A stretch of DNA of 43,314 nt from Planctomycetota bacterium (GTDB lineage Bacteria > Planctomycetota > MHYJ01 > JACPRB01), in the NCBI GenBank assembly GCA_016209705.1, contig JACQVR010000054.1, forward strand, positions 1 to 43,314, written 5' to 3'. A program made the translations under genes and the position numbers. The notes under the pieces are model-generated. The model worked only from the letters and a program-made list of their open reading frames with translations, made no database searches and was not told the origin of the DNA. Below are positions 1-9,367 of this stretch, piece after piece. Position 1 is the first letter of the stretch, and each line of letters opens with the position of its first letter.

Positions 1-1
1 C

Positions 2-1213
2 AAGGTCTTCTATCCGACTTCGCTGCTGAATACCGGGTTCGACATCCTGTTCTTCTGGGTGGCGCGGATGATCATGATGGGCCTGGAGTTCCGCGGAGAG
101 AAGCCTTTCTCCGACGTCATCATCCACGCCACCATCCTGGACGACCAAGGCCAGCGGATGAGCAAATCGAAAGGAACGGGGGTCGATCCTCTGGAGCTGT
201 TGGACCGCTACGGCGCGGACGCGCTGCGGTTCGCGCTGGTGAAGCTTTCCACCGGAACCCAGGATTTCCGCTTCGGCAGGAATCTCTCCGTCCGGCGGAC
301 CGAGGAGGGGAGGAATTTTGTCACCAAACTGTGGAACGCGTGCCGTTTCGTGGCGGCCCAGGGAAACGCCGCCCCGTCCGCTCCACCCTCGGAACAACTC
401 GCCGTGGAGGATCGCTGGATCCTTTCCCGGTTGAATCGCGTCATCCAGGCGGTGACGAAAGCGCTTGAGGCATACGAATTCAGCCGGGCGGCCGATGTGC
501 TCTACGGCTTCGTGTGGGACGAGTTCTGCGATTGGTACATCGAGTTCGCCAAGCGCCGGGGAGACGATGAGACGGCGCGGCGGGTCCTCCGGCACGTCGT
601 CCACGTGACGCTGCGCCTGCTGCATCCCGTCTGCCCGTTCGTGACGGAGGAAATCTGGCAGCGGTTGTTCGGCGAGGGATTCGTCGCCGTCGCGACGTGG
701 CCCGAAGCGGATCCGGAGCGCATCGACGACGCCGTGGAACTCCGGATGGGCATCGTCTTCGAGGCGGTGAAGGGCGTGCGCGCGGTCCGGGCGCACTACG
801 GCATCGCGCCGTCGGTGAAGCTGGCGGCGAAAGCTTCGGTCAAGGATTCCGCGGCGCTTTCAAACCTGGCGGGTGCGGCCGCCGATCTGATCGTGCATCT
901 GGGGAATCTCCGCTCGTTCGAAGCGGGGGTGGGCCTCGAAGTTCCTCCTGGGGCGTCCCGTTCGACCGGTCCGGAGTTGACCCTGTTCGTCCAGGTGGCC
1001 GGCACGTTCGATCGCGAGAAGGAACTGGAACGGTCCCGAAAAGAGCTGGCGAACCTGGAGGCACAGCGCGGGCGACTGATCCGGCAGCTCGAGAACGAGG
1101 CGTTCCGGCGCGCCAAACCCGAGATGGCGGCGGAAATGGAGGAGACGCTGGGCCGGACCGGCGAGAAAATCCACGACGTGGACGAGCACATACGCGAACT
1201 TCAGGGGATGTAG
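2..1213 (+). CDS. valS: Valyl-tRNA synthetase, C-terminal part (5' end outside window)
   Basis: Cytosolic class I aminoacyl-tRNA synthetase that charges tRNA-Val. The frame is open from base 2, so the start and most of the Rossmann and editing domains lie upstream of the window; 403 residues are visible. The catalytic loop is present as RMSKSKG, a variant of KMSKS, followed by VDPLELLDRYGADALR, typical of ValRS. An all-helical anticodon-binding domain follows (CDWYIEFAKRR, HPVCPFVTEEIWQRL). The last 65 or so residues are a charged helical hairpin (EKELERSRKELANLEAQ), the ValRS C-terminal coiled-coil arm that contacts tRNA. The downstream gene is convergent and only 10 bp away, with no terminator hairpin visible between them. 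The assignment is secure; only completeness is unknown. Confidence 0.97.
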   Translation, partial: KVFYPTSLLNTGFDILFFWVARMIMMGLEFRGEKPFSDVIIHATILDDQGQRMSKSKGTGVDPLELLDRYGADALRFALVKLSTGTQDFRFGRNLSVRRTEEGRNFVTKLWNACRFVAAQGNAAPSAPPSEQLAVEDRWILSRLNRVIQAVTKALEAYEFSRAADVLYGFVWDEFCDWYIEFAKRRGDDETARRVLRHVVHVTLRLLHPVCPFVTEEIWQRLFGEGFVAVATWPEADPERIDDAVELRMGIVFEAVKGVRAVRAHYGIAPSVKLAAKASVKDSAALSNLAGAAADLIVHLGNLRSFEAGVGLEVPPGASRSTGPELTLFVQVAGTFDREKELERSRKELANLEAQRGRLIRQLENEAFRRAKPEMAAEMEETLGRTGEKIHDVDEHIRELQGM

Positions 1214-1223
1214 AAGAAGAGGC

Positions 1224-1574
1224 TCAATTCCGCCGGCGACCGATCAGGGCTTCCAGGACCGCAACGCGCTCGCGCATATCCAACGCCGCGTCGAACTTGC
1301 TCTCAATACGGTCCAGCCGCGCGGTGTGATCCGCAACCGTCAATTCTAGACGTAGCAATCGTTCCTCCACGCGCTCGAAACGGCGGTCCATCTGCTCGAA
1401 TCGTTGCTCGAACTGTTCGATTCGGCGTTCCATGCGCTCAAATCTCTTATCGAACTGTTCGAAGCGCTGGTCGATCTGCTCGAATCGGCGTTCGATGTGC
1501 TCGAACCGCTCCTCGAGGCGGAACGCAGCCATCCCCTGCTTGAACAACCACTGAATCACGGCGCCGATCCTCAA
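1224..1574 (-). CDS. Small coiled-coil protein with heptad repeats
   Basis: A 116-residue protein of unknown function. After a short N-terminal stretch (IGAVIQWLFKQGMAAF), residues about 20-75 are a run of 7-residue units of the form RFEQxDR/RFERMER, followed by a second helical segment (LRLELTVADHTARLDRIE). This predicts a long parallel coiled coil. The start is TTG at 1572-1574, chosen because a strong GGAGGT site (1580-1585 on the minus strand) lies 5 nt upstream and a TATATT hexamer sits just beyond it (1589-1594). Such repeats occur in short bacterial proteins annotated as hypothetical or chemotaxis/tail-fibre-like, but I see no basis for a specific function. The 190 bp between it and the ABC transporter gene hold no other credible gene. 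Confidence 0.75.
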   Translation of the reverse strand: MRIGAVIQWLFKQGMAAFRLEERFEHIERRFEQIDQRFEQFDKRFERMERRIEQFEQRFEQMDRRFERVEERLLRLELTVADHTARLDRIESKFDAALDMRERVAVLEALIGRRRN

Positions 1575-1764
1575 TTTCGACCTCCGTCAATATACCACAG
1601 TCCCCAGTGCAAACGGCATGCCGCATTCGGGACGCGAGCGTTGCGCATCGCTTATGGAAGTCCGGCTCGGCGACTGGGGCTTCCAAAGTTGTGATGGTCC
1701 TGATGTGGATATCGCCGGAGTGGAGTGTCAAGAGGTAACGACGGCGTTTCGAAATGAACTCGGA

Positions 1765-3524
<1,760 letters not shown>

Positions 3525-3528
<4 letters not shown>

Positions 3529-4664
3529 CGGCTTCCGGCTTCGGCGGAACGCGATAGACGGGCGACACGCTCCGCATAGACGTCGAATCTTTCGCGGACT
3601 TCCTCCATCGTGTCGCCGCCGAACTTGTCCAGGAAAGCGCGAGCCAGCTCGAACGCGACTACCGCTTCACCGATGACGCTGGCGGCGGGCACCACGCAGA
3701 CATCGCTGCGCTCGTACGCGGCCCGTACTTCCTCGCCCGTCGCCAGATCGACCGATCGAAGCGGCTGGCGCAGCGTGGCGATGGGCTTGCATGCCGCGCG
3801 CACGACGAGCGGCTGACCGTTGGTCATGCCGCCTTCGATGCCCCCGGCGTTGTTTCGCGTGCGCCCCAGGCCGGCGACGATCTCGTCATGCATCTGCGAA
3901 CCGCGCCGCCGGGCCGCCTCGATCCCCAGGCCCGTCTCGACCGCCTTGACCGTCTGGACCGACATGAGCGCGCGGGCCAGCGCTCCGTCCAGCTTCAGCT
4001 CCCATCCGGCGTGGCTTCCCAGGCCGGGTGGTAATCCCCAGGCGCACACCTCGAAGATTCCGCCCAGAGTATCGCCTTCGCTTCGATCCTCATCGATCCG
4101 CGCCCGCCATGCCGCGTCCTGCTCGGAATCCAGAGCGTAGAATTCGGACGCGGAGCGCCGCCGGAGCGCTTCTTCGGCCGACTCCGCCCGCGCTTTCGCG
4201 GCGATGCCGCCCAGTTCCACCACGTAGCCGACCGCTCTCGCGCCGAACAGGCCGAGGAAGGCGTTGGCCACGGCGCCGGCGGCTACGCGAGCGGAGGTTT
4301 CCCGGGCGCTCGACCGCTCGGATACGCCGCGCGCGTCGGGCGTGCCGAATTTGATGGCTCCCGCGAGGTCGGCATGGCCCGGGCGCGGCTTGGTAATCGG
4401 AGGAAGTTCCTCGCTGTTATGGACGTTGTTGGCGATCCGCAGCGTCAGGGGGCTGCCCAGGGTCTTGCTGTTCCGCACGCCGGACTGGATTTCGACGCGG
4501 TCCTGTTCCATCTTCATGCGGGCGCCGCGGCCGTACCCTCCTTGTCGACGGCGCAACTCGCCGTTCACGAATTCCAAATCCACCGTCAGACCGTAGGGCA
4601 GCCCTTCGATGATCGTCAAGAGACAAGGGCCGTGGGATTCCCCGGCCGTCAGATAGCGCAACAT
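3525..4664 (-). CDS. aroC: Chorismate synthase
   Basis: Last step of the shikimate pathway: 5-enolpyruvylshikimate-3-phosphate to chorismate, using reduced FMN, in the cytosol. The N-terminus MLRYLTAGESHG carries the conserved GESHG motif. RSSARETSARVAAGAVA and GGIEGGMTNGQPL are the two other family signatures. At 379 residues it has normal length. I place the start at the ATG at 4662-4664. An in-frame ATG nine bases upstream (4671-4673) overlaps a perfect TATAAT hexamer (4672-4677), and the family N-terminus begins with the inner Met. The gap of 7 nt between TATAAT and the chosen start suggests a leaderless mRNA. It is the first gene of a two-gene unit with the downstream ABC exporter. Confidence 0.97.
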
Positions 4665-4671
4665 GAGGCCC

Positions 4672-4677
4672 ATTATA
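4672..4677 (-). promoter_or_regulatory. -10 hexamer TATAAT for aroC
   Basis: Perfect TATAAT on the minus strand, 7 nt before the aroC start at 4664. No good -35 is seen at 16-18 bp. No Shine-Dalgarno site lies between, so transcription would start at or next to the ATG. Confidence 0.55.
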
Positions 4678-4742
4678 GCGCAGTTCTTGGGCGTCGCATG
4701 GGCTGCGCCCTCATTTTGGAATCCCTTGGCGTCCTCTGCGCG

Positions 4743-5234
4743 CTACTTTTTCTTTCGCGGATCATCCGCCGGATTGACGTAGATCACTTCCCAGGGCCCG
4801 ATCGTCGTGAGCTGGAGGATCGTCTCTTCTTTCGTGAACGCATAGTGGTTGGTGCGAGGCGGAATCTTCATGTAGCTGCCGGCCTTCAGTTCCTTGGCTT
4901 TCGAAGGATCGAACGTGTCTCCCAGGGCGACATGGAGTTGTCCGGAGAGGACCGTCACCCGCTCGATGGCGGGGTGCTGGTGCGGGGGAACCTTGTAGCC
5001 GGCGGGAAGTTTGAGGCGCATCGTGAAGAATTCGGCTTCCTTGGGATTCCCTTCCAAGACCGCGAATTGGGCTCCTGGGGGCAGGGCGGGAGGACCGTCT
5101 TTCATGGCGACGTCGGACGGTGTCACGAAGGTGGGCACCGCCTGTCCTTCCTGGAGAACCGCCGCCGGACTGGATACGACCGTTACGGAAATTCCGAGCG
5201 CGACTGCGAAAATGACTCCCAGAGACTGGCGCAT
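4743..5234 (-). CDS. Secreted cupin-domain protein
   Basis: A 163-residue protein with an N-terminal signal peptide (SLGVIFAVALGISVTVVSSPAA, cleavage probably near residue 25). The rest is one cupin fold: PPHQHPAIERVTVLSGQLHVALGD supplies His ligands of cupin motif 1, and GSYMKIPPRTNHYAF is motif 2. The metal site looks intact (HQH, E, later H), so it may bind a metal in the periplasm; the substrate is unknown. Single-domain exported cupins of this type are widespread and mostly uncharacterised. Translation is well supported by AAGGAGG seven or so bases before the ATG. It stands alone between aroC and the broken PD40 gene. Confidence 0.85.
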   Translation of the reverse strand: MRQSLGVIFAVALGISVTVVSSPAAVLQEGQAVPTFVTPSDVAMKDGPPALPPGAQFAVLEGNPKEAEFFTMRLKLPAGYKVPPHQHPAIERVTVLSGQLHVALGDTFDPSKAKELKAGSYMKIPPRTNHYAFTKEETILQLTTIGPWEVIYVNPADDPRKKK

Positions 5235-5263
5235 AAGACCCTCCTTTCAGATTGTTTCAATGG

Positions 5264-6292
5264 TTAATCCACGTCTTCTACTTTCCACCACAGTTCGCGT
5301 CCGATCCGCGCGCCGTAGCCGATCCGCCGGCCGTCGGGGCTGAACACGGGGTCCGTGATGCGGCCCGGAGCCTCGATCCGGCGCCGGCGGATGACAACGT
5401 ATCGCTTCAAGCCTTCATCCGCCGCATAAGCATAGGTTTGGCCGTCGAAGCTGAAGGTCGGGCGGCCGACGAGGCTGAACGTCTCTCCCCGCGCCCCATC
5501 GACCACGACTCGCGCGACCGAGCCGCCCTTGGATAACGGCTCATGGAGGACATATCCCACCGCCGCGCCGGATGGACTGACAAACACGGAAAACGGCCGT
5601 TCCTGAAGCGGCCGCTTTCGATCGCCGGCGATGAGGCTCCATTGTCCTTCCCGAGACCCCGCGAAGGCGATAGCGTCACCGTCATCGCTGATGGCGGGAT
5701 CGATCATGTGATCGAACGCCGGTCCTTTCACGCCACCCACGACAAGGAACGAATGTTCACCCTCGCGAGCGCGATAAGCGAGCACCTTCCCGTTGCGGCT
5801 GAGAGCCAGGGCTCCGACGGAGTCGAACGTATCGTCCTGAAGGCGTCCGTTCAGGCCCACGCCGCTGCACCCGGTCTTGAGATTCCTCAGCGGGCAGGCG
5901 ATCGTCCGGCCGTCGGCGCTCCAAGCCAGCGGCCAGCCCACGACCCACTCGGAACCGTAGTTCAGCGGCCGATCGTCAAGGAAGACCTTGCGGATTCCGT
6001 TCACTCCGGCGAGGAACGCCACGCGTTCCCCGTGATCGGACAGGGCGAGTCATCAGATGAATTCGTAGGGCGGTCCCGGGCGGCCGTACCGCACGATGCG
6101 GTCCTCGCCTTTGGCTCGGGCCGCGTAGGCGACGCACCGGCCGTGGCGGCTGAAGGCCGGGGGAACGATGACGTTCACGTCCTCGGGAACCGTGGCCAGG
6201 AGGCGCGACTCGAAGGCACTCCCGCCGGACGAGTCTTGACGACCCGTCGGCGCCGCGAAAAAGACGGCGGCGGCCGCAACGAGGATGGCCAT
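5264..6292 (-). pseudogene. PD40/WD40-like beta-propeller gene interrupted by in-frame TGATGA
   Basis: Two open segments in the same frame encode one propeller. Residues 1-79 (from 6292) start with a signal-like MAILVAAAAVFFAA and a first repeat (PPAFSRHGRCVAYAARAKG) and stop at two consecutive TGA codons (6050-6055). The frame continues directly as LALSDHGERVAFLAG, a textbook PD40 blade, and runs through further blades (LAWSADGRTIACPL, LALSRNGKVLAYRA, PAISDDGDAIAFAG, PVFSPDGRRIGYGA) to 5264. The natural join would read EFI-xx-LALSDHG, matching the later blade HMIDPAISDDG, so the stops probably replace two residues. A GTG at 6022 could restart translation of the downstream 252 residues. A sequencing error of two compensating indels is the main alternative. 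Confidence 0.7.
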
Positions 6293-6300
6293 CGTGTGAA

Positions 6301-6306
6301 ATTATC
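6301..6306 (-). promoter_or_regulatory. -10-like hexamer GATAAT for the PD40 gene
   Basis: GATAAT on the minus strand lies 8 nt before the ATG at 6292, with no Shine-Dalgarno site between. It has the same geometry as at the other putative leaderless genes of the window. No clear -35 is seen. Confidence 0.35.
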
Positions 6307-6368
6307 GTGGGACGGCCTAGAGTCTAGCTTTCTGGAGAGAAATGCTCAAGAAACGGGCTCAATTCTGT

Positions 6369-6396
6369 TTGATCCCGAACGACCCTTCGCTATATT
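6369..6396 (+). promoter_or_regulatory. Promoter of the signal-peptidase-like operon
   Basis: TTGATC (6369-6374), a 16-bp spacer and TATATT (6391-6396) resemble a sigma-70-type promoter. The -10 lies only 9 nt before the ATG at 6406, so the transcript would have almost no leader. Confidence 0.5.
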
Positions 6397-6405
6397 GACG
6401 CCTTC

Positions 6406-6897
6406 ATGAATGAGCTTGTTCTCCGCTTCGTGAAGCTGGGCGTGGGGTTTGTTTTCGCCTGGGTCCTCCTCTACGCGTGGACCTCGTGCGGTTTCCGGAA
6501 GATTCCGGGGGGCGAGATGGCACCCACTTTGAAGGCGGAATCCTTCAAGTGGCTGCTTCTCGACGAGCGGACGCCGGAACGGCTGCGGCCCGGGGACGTC
6601 GTCCTGTTCGAGTATCCCGTGGTCGGCGTGCCGCAGACGACGTTCGCGGGGCGGGTGATGGCGCTTCCCGGCGACCGCGTCAAGATGGTCAGCGGCAGTT
6701 GCTATGTCAACGGTGAGCAGACGGACGCATCCCTCCTGAACGCCGCCTCGAAAACCGATGAGACATTGGAAGAGATCGTCGTGCCGCGGGACTGCGTGTT
6801 CATTCTCATGGACAATCGGAAGGTAGGCGCCAAATTCGACAGCCGGGCGCATGGGCCGATCGGGGCCGGAGCCATCATAGCCAAAATCAAGATCTGA
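6406..6897 (+). CDS. Signal peptidase I-fold protein lacking catalytic Ser and Lys
   Basis: A 163-residue S26-family homologue with one N-terminal membrane helix (VKLGVGFVFAWVLLYAW). The family boxes are easy to place. Box B, normally PSGSMxPTL, reads IPGGEMAPTL, so the nucleophilic Ser is Glu37. Box D, normally IKRxxxLPGD, reads AGRVMALPGD, so the general-base Lys is Gly82. Box E (MDNR...FDSR) is kept. The fold is therefore probably intact but peptidase activity should be lost. The true signal peptidase must be encoded elsewhere. It is the first gene of an operon; its TGA overlaps the next ATG by one base. It may act as a scaffold or a peptide-binding partner of the downstream membrane proteins; this is inference. 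Confidence 0.85.
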   Translation: MNELVLRFVKLGVGFVFAWVLLYAWTSCGFRKIPGGEMAPTLKAESFKWLLLDERTPERLRPGDVVLFEYPVVGVPQTTFAGRVMALPGDRVKMVSGSCYVNGEQTDASLLNAASKTDETLEEIVVPRDCVFILMDNRKVGAKFDSRAHGPIGAGAIIAKIKI

Positions 6898-8492
6898 TGG
6901 GCACAACACCACACAGGCCGGGAAGGCCGGGGAAACCGGGGAGGCCGGGAGTCCCGGGAAAACCTGTCCCGATGGGGAAGGGCATGCCGCCCCCGAAACG
7001 TCGCCCGCCCAGCCAGCCCGAGGCCGAGGGGGAACCCGAGGAGCCGCAGAAGGCCGAGGCGAAAAAATGGTTGGGGATGAGTCGCGAGGCTCTTTTCCTT
7101 CTGGGAGGCGCCGGCGCGCTGGCCCTCCTGTCGGTGCTCTTCTTGGGGCTCGCCGTCAGGAAGTATGTCGTCCGATCCAGTTTCACCGAAGCGATGCGGC
7201 TCCATGAGTCCGGCCGGCGCGTGCAGGCTCAGGATCCGCTCGAAACCACCCTGTCTTGGGCCTGGAGCCATTCCGGCGCCCGCGAGATGATGGCCAAGCT
7301 TGCGGTCGAAGCCGGACGCTTTTCCGAAGCGGAATCGCATTATCAAAAGCTCCTGCCGCGCACCGCGGCTCGTTGCAGCTTGGGGGTGATCGCCCTGCGC
7401 ATGGCGGAGGCGGCCACCGACACCAAGACGTTCGAGGAGCACCTCAAGACGGCGGAGGAGCATTTCGGCGAAGCACTCGCGTCCGATGAAGAAAGCGTTG
7501 AAGCGCAGGTCGGCGTGGCGACCGCGAAGCTGATGGCGGCGGCGCGTTCCGGCGACGAAGGACGCGTGGCGCGATTGAAAGAAGATTTCCTGAAAATCCT
7601 GAAGCAGGTCCAGGAGGGCGGGGACGCGGCGCGCGATACGACGCGGGAGGCGTACGCCGACCTCTTCGCCGGGTTGGGACGCACCCACTACGCCGCGGGA
7701 AACATTTCGGAGGCGGCGGCGTATTTCGGTTCGTGCGCGGCCTACCATCCCGATTCGGTCGCCGTTCAGGCGAATCTTCTCTACCTGGAGGCGCGCCGGA
7801 TCGCGGAAACGCCGTCGACGCCGGATCTGGTGAAGAACGCGAAGTGGGTGGAGCGCATCAGCGGACTTCAGAATCGAATCGCCGTGTTGAAGGACCTCGA
7901 GCCGCTGAGCGAACCGCTGCTGCAGTACGGCGTGGCGGCGTACATGGCGGCGGCCCGGGCGGGCGACATGGCGACCGCGAGCAAGATCCTGGCGCAAATC
8001 GACATGCGCTATCGGGACCGTCTCCTGGCGCGACTGGTAGACGGCGCCGTCAAGTTGAATCACGCGGCCAGGGCGCCGGCCAAGACGAACGAACGCCGCT
8101 CCGCGTTCAACCTGGCTCACGCGGCGTATCAGAAAATGAGCGCGCACCGGGACCTCGAGGACCCCGCGCGCGCGGAATGGAGAGCCGTCGTCTGGAACAA
8201 CATGGGATTCCTCGAGGAAGAAATGGCCGTCACCGGAGGGGGAGAGACGTGGTATCAGCGGGCGGTGACGAGTTTGATGAAGGCGCTGGAGGCGGACAAA
8301 CAAGCGGGCTCGCCGGAGGGAACTTACGAGGTGCTGCGGAATCTGGCGGTGATTCAAAAGCGTCGAGGCAAGCCGGAGGCCCAAGGTCACTTCGAGGCCG
8401 CGGTCAAGGCGGCGGAAGCGCGAAGCGAGGCGTGGGTGAAGGAGGATATGGACAATCTGCGCAAATATTTTGCGGGGGAGCTGAAGGATTAA
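6897..8492 (+). CDS. Membrane-anchored TPR-like protein with collagen-like N-terminus
   Basis: A 531-residue protein of unknown function. The N-terminus is a cytoplasmic Gly-Pro-rich tail with GxP triplets (GRPGKPGRPGVPGKP), then a Pro/Glu-rich linker, then one membrane helix near residues 63-85 (ALFLLGGAGALALLSVLFLGLAV). The rest is helical, with recurring Ala-rich helix pairs (AGRFSEAESHYQKLL, AGNISEAAAYFGSCAAYHPDS, LRNLAVIQKRRGKPEAQGHFEAA) that resemble degenerate tetratricopeptide repeats. It would present a large extracytoplasmic superhelix for protein binding. Start and upstream stop overlap as TGATG, so it is translationally coupled to the signal-peptidase-like gene. Operon context suggests a small membrane complex with the next two genes. 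Confidence 0.8.
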   Translation: MGTTPHRPGRPGKPGRPGVPGKPVPMGKGMPPPKRRPPSQPEAEGEPEEPQKAEAKKWLGMSREALFLLGGAGALALLSVLFLGLAVRKYVVRSSFTEAMRLHESGRRVQAQDPLETTLSWAWSHSGAREMMAKLAVEAGRFSEAESHYQKLLPRTAARCSLGVIALRMAEAATDTKTFEEHLKTAEEHFGEALASDEESVEAQVGVATAKLMAAARSGDEGRVARLKEDFLKILKQVQEGGDAARDTTREAYADLFAGLGRTHYAAGNISEAAAYFGSCAAYHPDSVAVQANLLYLEARRIAETPSTPDLVKNAKWVERISGLQNRIAVLKDLEPLSEPLLQYGVAAYMAAARAGDMATASKILAQIDMRYRDRLLARLVDGAVKLNHAARAPAKTNERRSAFNLAHAAYQKMSAHRDLEDPARAEWRAVVWNNMGFLEEEMAVTGGGETWYQRAVTSLMKALEADKQAGSPEGTYEVLRNLAVIQKRRGKPEAQGHFEAAVKAAEARSEAWVKEDMDNLRKYFAGELKD

Positions 8493-8498
8493 ACGTCT

Positions 8499-8846
8499 AT
8501 GAAATGTCTCGCGTGCGGCTTCAAGAATCCCGGCACGGTGGCGTACTGCCAGCGCTGCGGGCAGAAGTTGAGCCTCAGCGCCGACGAGATTCGCGAGTCG
8601 ATGTTGCAGCGGGCGGCCGGCGAGCGCCGGGCCGTCGCGGAAACGAACGCGCGCCAGGCGTTCTTTTTCGCCGTGCTGATCTTTCTCGTGGCGGTGACGC
8701 TCTTTTTTCTGGCGGGATCGGCCCCCGAGGGGGGACGGTACGTGCCTTCCGCGTCGGCGGGATCGAAGGCCGTGAACGTGAAGTACGAAATCGAGCCCGA
8801 CATGAAAAAAATGTTGGTGCCTTTTACGAAGAGCCGGAAGCCATGA
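8499..8846 (+). CDS. Zinc-ribbon membrane protein
   Basis: A 115-residue protein with an N-terminal zinc ribbon (C3, C6, C17, C20: CLACG and CQRCG), a charged helical linker, one membrane helix (AFFFAVLIFLVAVTLFFLAG, about 53-72) and a 40-residue tail. The zinc ribbon would face the cytoplasm and the tail the periplasm. It starts six bases after the TPR-like gene, and its stop overlaps the following lipoprotein start (ATGA). Zinc-ribbon-plus-TM proteins of this kind are common orphans. I cannot give a function beyond membership in this operon. Confidence 0.8.
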   Translation: MKCLACGFKNPGTVAYCQRCGQKLSLSADEIRESMLQRAAGERRAVAETNARQAFFFAVLIFLVAVTLFFLAGSAPEGGRYVPSASAGSKAVNVKYEIEPDMKKMLVPFTKSRKP

Positions 8847-9283
8847 CTTCATCATGCCTGCGGGCGGCCGCGTGCGCGCTGGCGCTGGCGGGATGCGGCC
8901 CCCTGCACTGGGAAAAGGAAGCGTGGAGCGAATATTACGGCAAGCCGGCGGCGGAAACCGAGCGCACGCTCCTGGAGCGCCGCCAGATCATCCATTGGAG
9001 TTCCGACCCGGGGCGAAAGGAGCGCGTCGGCTTTCTGGAAACGTATTCCATACTCCTGGAAGGTTCGCGCGTCCCGCGGGAATATCACCTCATCCTCAAC
9101 GGCTCCGGGACGGAGCGCCTGGGGCATATCAACGAGACCGGGATCTTTTATCGATTCACCCCGAACGGAGAGATGGTCCCGGTGGGAGAATACCCCATCA
9201 TCGACACGGGGCTGAAAATCTTCTTCGGGTTTCCGCTCTCCGACCATCTCGCCTTCGAACCGCTCGACCCCTACCGCAATTGA
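8843..9283 (+). CDS. Predicted lipoprotein
   Basis: A 146-residue protein with a lipoprotein signal: ALALAGC with the lipidated Cys at position 18. The mature part is about 128 residues, with a beta-rich pattern and conserved-looking aromatic residues (WSEYYGKP, REYHLILNG, IFYRFTPNGEMVPVGEY). No family is recognised. The ATG overlaps the stop of the zinc-ribbon gene as ATGA, making it the last member of the four-gene operon begun at 6406. A 31-bp palindromic repeat begins just after its stop codon and could end the transcript. Confidence 0.8.
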   Translation: MTSSCLRAAACALALAGCGPLHWEKEAWSEYYGKPAAETERTLLERRQIIHWSSDPGRKERVGFLETYSILLEGSRVPREYHLILNGSGTERLGHINETGIFYRFTPNGEMVPVGEYPIIDTGLKIFFGFPLSDHLAFEPLDPYRN

Positions 9284-9284
9284 T

Positions 9285-9315
9285 GTTACAATAAGTTCTC
9301 AAAATTTCTTGTAAC
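9285..9315 (-). repeat. 31-bp palindromic repeat, copy 1
   Basis: The left arm GTTACAATAA and right arm TTCTTGTAAC flank a core that reads TTTTGAGAA on the minus strand. It begins one base after the stop codon of the lipoprotein gene. It is AT-rich against a GC-rich background and identical in length and plan to the other copies in the window. Confidence 0.85.
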
Positions 9316-9351
9316 TGAAAAATCTGATGCTCGAAGGAATACCCGGAAGCG

Positions 9352-9357
9352 TATAAT
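9352..9357 (+). promoter_or_regulatory. -10 hexamer TATAAT for the Cys-rich gene
   Basis: Perfect TATAAT, 10 nt before the ATG at 9368 and about 40 bp after the palindromic repeat. No Shine-Dalgarno site is seen, so a leaderless mRNA is likely. The -35 is not clear. Confidence 0.5.
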
Positions 9358-9367
9358 TGTTCTCATC

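Noticed and set aside
6702..8855. A 717-residue minus-strand open frame opposite the TPR-like operon, and similar long antisense frames at 1618-3288 and 15144-17192.
   Set aside because: They have Arg/His/Pro-rich, motif-free translations, overlap genes with clear domains, and follow from third-position GC bias.
9285..9315. Standard rho-independent terminator.
   Set aside because: The stem is AT-rich with mismatches near the core and no U-tract follows; the position after stop codons is still suggestive of a 3'-end role.
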